A stretch of DNA of 64,000 bases from JAKACA01 sp050010115 (GTDB lineage Bacteria > Actinomycetota > Acidimicrobiia > Acidimicrobiales > Bog-793), in assembly GCA_050010115.1 (NCBI GenBank), contig JBEKLQ010000003.1:1-64000 (forward strand). Direction: 5' to 3'. The notes below the pieces were generated by a model. It worked only from the letters and a program-made list of their open reading frames with translations. It ran no database searches and had not been told where the DNA came from. The position numbers and the translations under genes were made by a program. Positions 40,840 to 48,434 of the stretch are shown piece after piece (position 1 is the stretch's first letter; the number at the start of each line of letters is the position of its first letter).

Positions 40840-42369
40840 TCATTCGTGGACGCTCACCCCGCCGGCGAACCAGGCCGCTCGGGTAGCGGGCGGCAAACCG
40901 GTGAGGTCGGTGCCCTGAGCGGCCGCCGCGCGCTCCATCTCCCGCACCCGCTCGTCGAGGCGGTCGAGGGCCACGCGCAGGGCAGCTTCGGGATCGACGC
41001 CGGAGTGGGCCACGGCCCGGGCCAGCATGAGCAGGGCGTCGCCGGCTTCGGTGACGTCCCCGCCGGTGGCCTCAGCGCCGGCCTCGGTCAGCTCCCTGCC
41101 AGTCGCCGCACCGTCGGGCCCGTCTCCGGTTCCGGCCCCGTCGTCGGGCCCGCCTCCGGTGTTGTCCCATCCAAGGCCTGCGCTGGCTAGCTTCCGCTCG
41201 ATCGTCCCGGCCCGAGCGAGCGCCGGCATGGCGGCGGGCACACCGTCGAGCAGGCTGGCCCGGCCCTTCTCGTGGCGCTTGATCCGCTCCCAGTTCGTCA
41301 TCACGTCGGCGGCCGTCGCTGCCACGGTGTCGCCGAAGACATGGGGGTGGCGGGTGACGAGTTTCTCCGTGATGACCTGGGCCACGTCGGACAGCTCGAA
41401 CCACCCCTCCTCGCGGGCGAGAGTCGAGTGGAACACGACTTGGCACAGCAGGTCGCCGAGCTCCTCCTCCAAGTGGGCGACCTGCTCAGCCGACGCCTCG
41501 GCCGCGTCCGCCCCGAGTCCCTCGATCGCCTCGATCGCCTCGTAGGTCTCCTCCAGCAGGTGCCGGGCGAGCGACTGGTGCGTCTGCTCCCGGTCCCACG
41601 GGCACTCGCGCCGCAACCGGGCAACCGTCTCCGCCAGCCGGACGAGGTCGGCGGCAACAGGCGCCGCCAGCTCCTCGATGAACACGCTCGTCAGATGGTC
41701 GGCCTCCAGCGTCCGGTCGAGGTCCTCCCAGGCGACCTCGATGACTTGCTCGTCGGCAAGACCCAGGTGATGCAGGATGATCGCCCTTTGGGACGCTGCC
41801 GGCTCGGTGATCGACAGCTTGACGTCCGACAGCACGGCGTTCGACCAGCACTGGGCTACGAGCAACGGTCCGTGGTCGCCGGCCGCTTGGCCGGAGAACG
41901 CCCCGCCGTCGACGAGACGGACCCCCGCAGCGATCGGGTCGACGCCAAGCCGCGCCCAGGCCAGGTCGCAGAATGACAGCCCGGGCACGACTTCCAGCTC
42001 GACAGCTGCATCGGCGGCACGGGAGCGGAGCAGGTCGACGGTGATCTCTGCGACGAGTGGCGACCCCGGGACTGCATAGACCACACCACCGGGCGCCTCG
42101 GCCAGCAACGTCGCCACGATCGACTCGTACACCTCCTCGAACGTCGGTGCCAATTCGTACCGATCGTCGAACGTCGCCACGCCGGCACCGGCGTCGGAGG
42201 CGATGAGCTCGGAGGCGGACGGATGCCGCCCTGTGCGGAAGAAGACGGGCCGACCCGCCGCCAGGGCGTCGCGCACGACTGCGAGCGCCGCAGGGGTCAC
42301 GAGATCGAGCCCGGCAGGACCGAGGCCGACTGCCGTGATCCGCCCGGAGGTGCCCCAGGTCGCCCTCAC
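40840..42369 (-). CDS. mazG: MazG-type NTP pyrophosphohydrolase fused to SAM methylase-like domain (YabN type)
   Basis: A 509-residue two-domain protein. Residues about 10-215 form a tetrapyrrole-methylase-like domain (ITAVGLGPAGLDLVTPAAL at the start, PGSPLVAEITVDLL in the middle). From about 235 the MazG domain follows (LRRECPWDREQTHQSLARHL, EETYEAIEAIE, HLEEELGDLLCQVVFHS), with the Glu residues that bind Mg. This is the YabN arrangement. MazG hydrolyses non-canonical NTPs to protect DNA or to tune ppGpp. The second, C-terminal MazG repeat is degenerate and expanded by Gly/Asp/Thr-rich repeats (about 395-445). The GTG start lies in a 23-bp tandem duplication (42366-42388, 42389-42409). Confidence 0.88.
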   Translation of the reverse strand: MRATWGTSGRITAVGLGPAGLDLVTPAALAVVRDALAAGRPVFFRTGRHPSASELIASDAGAGVATFDDRYELAPTFEEVYESIVATLLAEAPGGVVYAVPGSPLVAEITVDLLRSRAADAAVELEVVPGLSFCDLAWARLGVDPIAAGVRLVDGGAFSGQAAGDHGPLLVAQCWSNAVLSDVKLSITEPAASQRAIILHHLGLADEQVIEVAWEDLDRTLEADHLTSVFIEELAAPVAADLVRLAETVARLRRECPWDREQTHQSLARHLLEETYEAIEAIEGLGADAAEASAEQVAHLEEELGDLLCQVVFHSTLAREEGWFELSDVAQVITEKLVTRHPHVFGDTVAATAADVMTNWERIKRHEKGRASLLDGVPAAMPALARAGTIERKLASAGLGWDNTGGGPDDGAGTGDGPDGAATGRELTEAGAEATGGDVTEAGDALLMLARAVAHSGVDPEAALRVALDRLDERVREMERAAAAQGTDLTGLPPATRAAWFAGGVSVHE

Positions 42370-42409
42370 CCGAGATCCGCCACGGCCGTCACCCGAGATC
42401 CGCCACGGC
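42366..42409. repeat. 23-bp tandem duplication over the mazG start
   Basis: Copy one is 42366-42388; copy two starts at 42389 and matches for 21 bases. The GTG start of mazG lies in the left copy, so the start-codon neighbourhood was duplicated. A second GTGA appears upstream, out of the reading frame. Confidence 0.8.
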
Positions 42410-42470
42410 TGGCGCTAGGAGCCGGGACAGCAGCTACCGGCGCGGCGGGAGCCGGGGGGCACCGGGGCGG

Positions 42471-43556
42471 TCATGCAGCCGCCCCCAGGACGGCGTTCTC
42501 GTTCGGTGCGAATTTCGAAGCCCGGTCAGGTGGCGGGGTGATGGCCACTTGGATGCCCGCGCTGGACACCGTGGATGCCCACGCGCCGTAGATCGGTGCG
42601 ACCGCGATCTTGGAATGCTGGAGCGCCTGCCCGTACAGCTTTTGGAACGCCGTCTGCTCTGTCGTCGCCAGTTGCGCCAACATGCCCGCAGCGGGCTCGA
42701 GCTTGCGACTGGTCACGAGCAACAGGAGCCAGTGCCCATTGAACGACACCGGTTGACTGACCTGCCCCACCTTGAGCGCCACGACCTTCGGGCCGAGCGC
42801 AGCGACCCACTGGCTTTTGAGGGGGCACCCGATCGCGCCGCCCGCGCCGGTCCCTTGGCCCTTGTGAGCGTTTGCTACCGTTGCGAACTTGGCACCGGCA
42901 CGGATTTGCCCGTAGAGCTGCTGGGCAAGCTTGCGCGTCGTCACCTCGATGACCGAGGTGCACGACTCGGTCGTCGAAACAACGTGCGCCTGCTCGTAGC
43001 TGGCGAGGGCTCCGGGCTGAAGCGACGTGCCGGCGAGGTGCGCGTCGACTGCGTCCTCTTCGAGCTGCTCGGTGTCGAAGGCGTCGCGGAACGACGTCCC
43101 GAGCCCATTGATGATCGACTGCGCCGTGCCTTTGCACGTGCTGCCGCTCTCAGAGGTGCTCTCCAGCTGGGCTGCTGCCCCCGACTCGACCTGTTGGCCG
43201 GCGAGGGTCATGTCGCTCGAGGGCGTCGCGAGGTGCAACGAGGTGACGATCTGGTGCGTGACGGCGAACTTGACGAGCTGTGTGAGCACCGCCTCGGCAT
43301 AGTGCAGGTCGTAGGTCCCGACCCCCGCTCCAACGGTCCGGCTGGTCGCACCAGTGGTCAGGCCACCGATGCAGAGAAACCCAGAATCTCGCGCCAACGC
43401 AGCCATCGTCGAGTTGAGCTGGCCGGTGGTGACCGCTGTGGTCGTCCCGTTGCTCTGCACGGTGGCGACGGCCGACGACGACGACGTCACGTTGCACGCC
43501 GACGACACGAGCGAGAGGGCGGCAAGGGCGGCGACGGTGACGAGGAACCGCTTCAC
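42471..43556 (-). CDS. SurA/parvulin-like lipoprotein
   Basis: A 361-residue exported lipoprotein. The signal peptide ends in a lipobox LVSSAC (Cys21). The mature protein has a SurA-N-like helical region and then a parvulin-type peptidyl-prolyl isomerase region: VIEVTTRKLAQQLYGQIRAG, FATVANAHKGQGTGAGGAIG, then VSFNGHWLLLLVTSRK. It would help fold exported proteins on the outer face of the membrane. Proteins of this type stand between mfd and mazG in many actinobacteria. The last 40 residues are non-conserved. It overlaps the mfd stop by four bases, so it is cotranscribed with mfd. Confidence 0.82.
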   Translation of the reverse strand: MKRFLVTVAALAALSLVSSACNVTSSSSAVATVQSNGTTTAVTTGQLNSTMAALARDSGFLCIGGLTTGATSRTVGAGVGTYDLHYAEAVLTQLVKFAVTHQIVTSLHLATPSSDMTLAGQQVESGAAAQLESTSESGSTCKGTAQSIINGLGTSFRDAFDTEQLEEDAVDAHLAGTSLQPGALASYEQAHVVSTTESCTSVIEVTTRKLAQQLYGQIRAGAKFATVANAHKGQGTGAGGAIGCPLKSQWVAALGPKVVALKVGQVSQPVSFNGHWLLLLVTSRKLEPAAGMLAQLATTEQTAFQKLYGQALQHSKIAVAPIYGAWASTVSSAGIQVAITPPPDRASKFAPNENAVLGAAA

Positions 43557-46500
43557 GATGCGGTGATCGTAGGGGCACCACCGGCGGGTGGGCCAGTCAC
43601 GGGCCCCGCTGCCGCGGCGGGAAGGAGCTCGCCGAGGAGCACCACGACTCGCTGGGCGACGTCGTCACCTACTGGCATGGGCACGATCAACTGGCCGACG
43701 TCCTGTTTGAGGATCGCCCGCGGCTGGACACGCTTCAGCCGGATCTCGGACGACACGGGGAGGTGAATCGGCGAGATACGCACGACCACCTCGCCCAGCC
43801 GACCCGGACCGCCGGCGCCAGGCTTGGCCGCCGCCGCCGTGACCTCCGTGACACCGGTCCGGGCGCATTCGGCCCGCAGCCGGCCGACGTCGAGGAGCGC
43901 CTCGGCCTGCGGCGGGAGCGGCCCGTAGCGGTCGGACCATTCCCGCCGGATGTCCTCGACCGTCGCTGGGTCGCGCACTTCGACCAGACGTCGGTACGCC
44001 TCGAGCCGCAGGTCCTCACGGCCGACGTACGAGGCCGGGAGCGAAGCCTTGATCGGCAGGTCGACGGTGATCTCGGTCGGGACCCGGATCGGCTCGCCCT
44101 TGAGCTCGGCGACGGCTTCCGACACCATGCGGACGTACAGGTCGTAGCCGACGGCACTGATGTGGCCCGACTGGTCGCGACCGAGCAGGTTGCCGGCGCC
44201 CCTGATCTCGAGATCCCGCATGGCGATCTTGAAACCCGACCCCAGCTCGGTATGGTCCCCGATCGTCCTCAGCCGCTCGTAGGCCTGCTCGGTCAAGACC
44301 CGCTCCGGGGGGAACAGCAGGTAGGCGTACGCCCGCCGGCCTGACCGGCCGACGCGACCACGAAGCTGGTGCAGCTGCCCGAGACCCAGCATGTCCGCCC
44401 GGTCGACGACGAGCGTGTTGACCGTAGGCATGTCGATGCCGGACTCGATGATGGTCGTGCAGACGAGCACGTCGTATCGCCCCTCGGAGAAATCGAGGAC
44501 GACCTGCTCGAGGCTGCCCTCGTCCAGCTGGCCGTGGGCGACGGCGATCCGGGCATCGGGCACGAGAGAGCGCAGATCGCGTGCGACCTTCTCGATGTCC
44601 ATCACCCGGTTGTGCACGTAGAAGACCTGGCCCTCGCGGAGCACCTCGCGGCGGATCGCTTCGGCGACCGCCCGGTCGTCGTACTCCCCCACGAAGGTCA
44701 GGATCGGCTGGCGCTCGACCGGGGGGGTGTTGATGAGCGTGAGATCGCGGATACCCGTGAGGCTCAGCTCCAGCGTCCGCGGGATCGGGCTCGCCGTGAG
44801 CGTGAGAACGTCGACCCCTGACGAGATCTGTTTGATCGCTTCCTTGTGGCTCACGCCGAAGCGCTGCTCCTCGTCGATGACGAGCAAGCCGAGCTTGGAG
44901 AACCGGACGTCGCCCGCCAGCACCCGGTGCGTCCCGACGACCAGGTCGACCGAACCATCGGCCAGCCCGTCGACAACCTTGCGAGCCTCGCCCGAGGTGA
45001 GGAATCGCGACAGCATCTCGACCCGCACAGGATAGGGGGCATAACGCTCTGCGAACGTCTGGTAGTGCTGCTGGGCCAGCAACGTCGTCGGCACGAGCAC
45101 GGCTGCCTGGTAGCCGTCCTGGATCGCCTTGAACACCGCCCTCACCGCAACTTCGGTCTTGCCGAAGCCGACGTCCCCGCACACGAGGCGATCCATCGGG
45201 ATGGGCAGCTCCATGTCGGCCTTGACGTCGGCGACAGCCGTCAGCTGATCGGGTGTCTCCGGGTAGGGAAAGGCCTGTTCCAGCTCTGCCTGCCACGGCG
45301 TGTCCGGTGTGAACGGGTGCCCTGGCTCGGTCGCCCGCCGGCGGTACAGGGCGACCAGCTCCTTGGCTATCTCCCTGACGGCTGAGCGAACTCGGGACTT
45401 CTGCTTCTGCCACTCGTGGCCGCCGAGCCGATTCAGGCTCGGGTGGTCACCGCCGGCGTACGGCGTGATCGAGTCGATCTGGTCGGACGGCACGTAAAGC
45501 CGGTCGCCGCCCCGGTACTCGAGCAGCAGGTAGTCCCGCTCGGACCCGCCGATGGCCCGCTTGACGAGCCCGCCGTAGCGGGCGACGCCGTGGATGTGGT
45601 GGACGACGTAGGCCCCCGGCTCCAGATCGTCGAAGAAACCCTCCACCGGTCTCGCCCTCGGCCTCGCCACCCGGTGCGGCCGGCGCCGGCCCGTGATGTC
45701 GGGCTCAGCGAGGATCGCCAGCTTCGAATCGGGAAGCAGCGCACCCCGATCGAGAGGCGCGACGACGATGTGGACGCCCGGCTGGCGCAGTGCTCGGTCG
45801 AAGCCGGGGCCGGCGCCGCCGGCTTCCGCCTCACCGGAGCGAGCACGGTTGGCCGAGCCGCCCGCTACCGCGTCACCGGCGCGAGGGTCTCCGAGCAGCT
45901 TGGCCTCGAGTCCCTCACCGTCGAGGACGGAGGCGAGTCGCTCGGCGCTGCCGCTGCCGTCGGCGCAGATCACGACGCGATGTCCCGATCTGGCGAGGTC
46001 CCCGAGCCGCCTGGCGAGCCCGGCCGAGTCGCCGAGCACCGGTGGCCAGCCCCGGGCGGCGAGGACGGTCGTGTCCGCCCGATCCGCTGTCGGCAGGAGC
46101 GAGGCGAGCCGGGCACCGGTCTTGGCCAGCAGCCGGTCGAACGGCAGGTGCAAGCGCGCCATCTCCACCGGCACTCCCGGGTCGGCGGTCCAGGTGGAGG
46201 CGAGGGTGTCGGCGAGTGCGGTTTCTTCCTCGATCAGCTCGGTGGCGCGGTCCCGTAGGCGTCGCGGGTCGATCAACACGACTCGGGCGCCAGGGGGCAG
46301 CAGGTCGGTGAAGAGGCGCTCGGAGTGGGTGAGCCACGGGAGCCACGACTCCATGCCGTCGAACAGCAACCCTTCGGCGATCCGGTCGAAGACGTCTCTC
46401 GCGATTGGTGAGTCGTGCGCCAGCTGCCGGGCGCGGTCGCGCACCTCATCGGTCAGTACGAGCTCGCGGCAGCCGAAGATCTCGACGTGGTCGAGCTCGG

Positions 46501-47173
46501 CGACCGACCGCTGGTCGCCGACGTCGAAACGAGTCAGCCGCTCGACCTCGTCACCCCACAGGTCGATCCGCACCCCGTGATCGTCGGTCGACGGGAAGAC
46601 GTCGATGATGCCGCCCCGGACGGCGAGCTCGCCCCGGTGCTCCACCTGGTACTCGCGCCGGTACCCGGCATGGACCAAGCGGGCGACGAGCGCGACGGCG
46701 TCAACCTGTATCCCGCGCTCGACGACGATCGGTTGGACGTCCTCGACCGGCGGGCCGAGCTGTTGCAACAGCGCCCGGATTGGGGCGATGACGACCCGCG
46801 GTCCGGCCCCTGCACCGGCTTCACCGGATCCCGCCTCACCCTGCGGGTGGTGGAGCCGCCACATCGCTCGCAGGCGGCGGCCCATCGTGTCGGTCGCTGG
46901 GGACACCCGCTCGAACGGCAAGGTCTCCCACGCCGGCAGCACGTCGACGTGGTCCCGCCCGACGAAGGCGATCAGGTCGTGCTCGAGCTGCTCGGCCTCC
47001 CTGGCCGTGGGCGTCGCCACGAGGATGACCGGAGCGCTGCTGAGCTCGGCCATGGCCGCCAGCACGATCGCCCGAGCCGGCTCCGGCACGGCGACGATGG
47101 CGTCGTCGGCCGACAACAGCTCGGCGATCGCGGCCTCGCCGGAGAGCAGTCCTGGCAGAGCGGAGAGGGTCAC
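43553..47173 (-). CDS. mfd: Transcription-repair coupling factor
   Basis: A 1206-residue Mfd. The N-terminal UvrB-like part is followed by the RNA-polymerase-interacting domain (about 500, with VHHIHGVARYGGLVKRAIGG). The SF2 translocase has Walker A GDVGFGKTEVAVRA (about 665), the DEEQRFG box and QLRGRVGRSGRRAYAY, and the C-terminal TRCF domain closes it. It pushes stalled RNA polymerase off damaged DNA and recruits UvrA. An insertion with the sequence RAGDAVAGGSANRARSGEAE in the N-terminal half is Gly/Ala-rich and probably a disordered loop. It overlaps pth upstream and the SurA-like gene downstream by four bases each, forming one unit. Confidence 0.96.
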   Translation of the reverse strand: MTLSALPGLLSGEAAIAELLSADDAIVAVPEPARAIVLAAMAELSSAPVILVATPTAREAEQLEHDLIAFVGRDHVDVLPAWETLPFERVSPATDTMGRRLRAMWRLHHPQGEAGSGEAGAGAGPRVVIAPIRALLQQLGPPVEDVQPIVVERGIQVDAVALVARLVHAGYRREYQVEHRGELAVRGGIIDVFPSTDDHGVRIDLWGDEVERLTRFDVGDQRSVAELDHVEIFGCRELVLTDEVRDRARQLAHDSPIARDVFDRIAEGLLFDGMESWLPWLTHSERLFTDLLPPGARVVLIDPRRLRDRATELIEEETALADTLASTWTADPGVPVEMARLHLPFDRLLAKTGARLASLLPTADRADTTVLAARGWPPVLGDSAGLARRLGDLARSGHRVVICADGSGSAERLASVLDGEGLEAKLLGDPRAGDAVAGGSANRARSGEAEAGGAGPGFDRALRQPGVHIVVAPLDRGALLPDSKLAILAEPDITGRRRPHRVARPRARPVEGFFDDLEPGAYVVHHIHGVARYGGLVKRAIGGSERDYLLLEYRGGDRLYVPSDQIDSITPYAGGDHPSLNRLGGHEWQKQKSRVRSAVREIAKELVALYRRRATEPGHPFTPDTPWQAELEQAFPYPETPDQLTAVADVKADMELPIPMDRLVCGDVGFGKTEVAVRAVFKAIQDGYQAAVLVPTTLLAQQHYQTFAERYAPYPVRVEMLSRFLTSGEARKVVDGLADGSVDLVVGTHRVLAGDVRFSKLGLLVIDEEQRFGVSHKEAIKQISSGVDVLTLTASPIPRTLELSLTGIRDLTLINTPPVERQPILTFVGEYDDRAVAEAIRREVLREGQVFYVHNRVMDIEKVARDLRSLVPDARIAVAHGQLDEGSLEQVVLDFSEGRYDVLVCTTIIESGIDMPTVNTLVVDRADMLGLGQLHQLRGRVGRSGRRAYAYLLFPPERVLTEQAYERLRTIGDHTELGSGFKIAMRDLEIRGAGNLLGRDQSGHISAVGYDLYVRMVSEAVAELKGEPIRVPTEITVDLPIKASLPASYVGREDLRLEAYRRLVEVRDPATVEDIRREWSDRYGPLPPQAEALLDVGRLRAECARTGVTEVTAAAAKPGAGGPGRLGEVVVRISPIHLPVSSEIRLKRVQPRAILKQDVGQLIVPMPVGDDVAQRVVVLLGELLPAAAAGPVTGPPAGGAPTITAS

Positions 47174-47787
47174 TGCCGTGTGTTGTACACGTTCATCGCT
47201 GCCGCTACGCCGTCAGCCAAGATGGCCTCTACGGCGTCCGCCGCCACCTCGACCGCCACCTCGAGCAGCTCCCGCTCCGCTTTCGACGGGCGTTTCAGGA
47301 CATGGTTGACGCCTTCAGCGCGGCCGGGCGGTTTGCCGATGCCGATGCGGACCCGGATGAAGTCCCGTCGATGGAGGTGGGCCTCGATCGACCGGAGCCC
47401 GTTGTGGCCGGCCGTCCCACCGCCGGCCTTCACCCTCACGGTCCCCGGGGGCAGGTCGAGCTCGTCGTGAACGATGAGCAGCCGTTCAGAGTCGAAGTCG
47501 GCGCCCAGGTAGCGCTTGGAAAGCGAGCGAACCGCCAGGCCCGAGTCGTTCACGTAGGTCTGCGGCACAGCCAGGATCAGCAGCTTGCCGCCGATACGTG
47601 TGGCTCCCGTCTCAGCCGAAGTACCCCGTTCGCTCCGCAACCGGACCTGGTGGCGTGCCGCCACCCGCCGTACGGCGAGGCCTCCGAAGTTGTGGCGTGA
47701 CCCGTCGTACTCGACGCCAGGGTTCGCTAGGCCGACCGCGACCAGGTCGGCACCGGATGTGGTGTCGGTGGACCTCGGAAACTTCAG
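47170..47787 (-). CDS. pth: Peptidyl-tRNA hydrolase, probable CTG start
   Basis: Pth releases peptidyl groups from prematurely dropped tRNAs. The N-terminal core reads VAVGLANPGVEYDGSRHNFG (catalytic His and Asn), followed by PQTYVNDSG and VHDELDLPPG (catalytic Asp), then GGTAGHNGLRSIEAHL. The first ATG/GTG/TTG in this frame is GTG 47664, which would delete the catalytic SRHNFGG, so the gene must start further up. CTG at 47787-47785 overlaps the L25 stop as CTGA, the same spacing as the ATGA/GTGA overlaps of this operon, and gives 205 residues. A second CTG at 47745 is the alternative. It overlaps mfd by four bases at its 3' end. Confidence 0.85.
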   Translation of the reverse strand: MKFPRSTDTTSGADLVAVGLANPGVEYDGSRHNFGGLAVRRVAARHQVRLRSERGTSAETGATRIGGKLLILAVPQTYVNDSGLAVRSLSKRYLGADFDSERLLIVHDELDLPPGTVRVKAGGGTAGHNGLRSIEAHLHRRDFIRVRIGIGKPPGRAEGVNHVLKRPSKAERELLEVAVEVAADAVEAILADGVAAAMNVYNTRQ

Positions 47788-48434
47788 ACCGCGTCCGCCG
47801 ACTCGTCGGCAGCCTCGGCAGGCGCCTCGGCCTCGGCCTCGGCCTCGCCCTCGGCGGCCACAGCCTCAACGAGAGCGGCGCGGCCCACGTGTGCCACGAC
47901 GACCGGGCTGTCCGGATCTTCGTCAAGCTCGACACCGTCGGGGAGCGCGATGTCCGCTGCCCGGATGGAGTCACCGATCTCGAGGTTGGAGATGTCGATC
48001 TCCACGTAGGGAGGCAGATCACCAGGCTTCGCCTTGATGGCGAGCGACTGCATCTCCAGGTCGACGGTGCCATCGTCGCGGTACACAGCCGCCGCCTCGC
48101 CGATCAGGACGATCGGGATCTCAGCGGCAATGACCTCGTCGCGGCGCACGACCTGGAAATCGACGTGGACCACCGTGTGGCGAACCGGGTCGCGCTGCAG
48201 CTGCCGCGCCATGGCGAGGTGCTCACCGTCACCGATGGCGAGACGTAGCAGGGCCCGGGAACCGGCTGGCGACCCGAGCGCCTGGCGAAGATCCTTGCTG
48301 TCGACGGACACCGGGATGGGCTCGATGCCGTGGCCGTAGACGACGGCGGGGATTCGGCCCGCGGCGCGCAGCCGGCGGCTGTCGCTGCTGCCGCTCGGGC
48401 GGCCAGGCTCGGCGACCAGTTTGATGTCAGGCAT
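47784..48434 (-). CDS. rplY: 50S ribosomal protein L25 (general stress protein Ctc form)
   Basis: A 216-residue L25/Ctc protein. The N-terminal 5S-rRNA-binding domain reads RRLRAAGRIPAVVYGHGIEP and VRHTVVHVDFQVVRRDEVI. The C-terminal TL5-like beta domain follows (PPYVEIDISNLEIGDSIRAA), and a Glu/Ala-rich tail ends it. It binds 5S rRNA in the large subunit. ATG 48434 is chosen by family N-terminus; the open frame further up is shadow. It overlaps the end of the Ig-repeat gene by eight bases, and its stop overlaps the pth start. Confidence 0.93.
   Translation of the reverse strand: MPDIKLVAEPGRPSGSSDSRRLRAAGRIPAVVYGHGIEPIPVSVDSKDLRQALGSPAGSRALLRLAIGDGEHLAMARQLQRDPVRHTVVHVDFQVVRRDEVIAAEIPIVLIGEAAAVYRDDGTVDLEMQSLAIKAKPGDLPPYVEIDISNLEIGDSIRAADIALPDGVELDEDPDSPVVVAHVGRAALVEAVAAEGEAEAEAEAPAEAADESADAV

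Noticed and set aside
43866..44344. Other antisense open frames inside mfd and the bkd operon
   Set aside because: No recognisable motifs; composition is that of complementary-strand codon bias.
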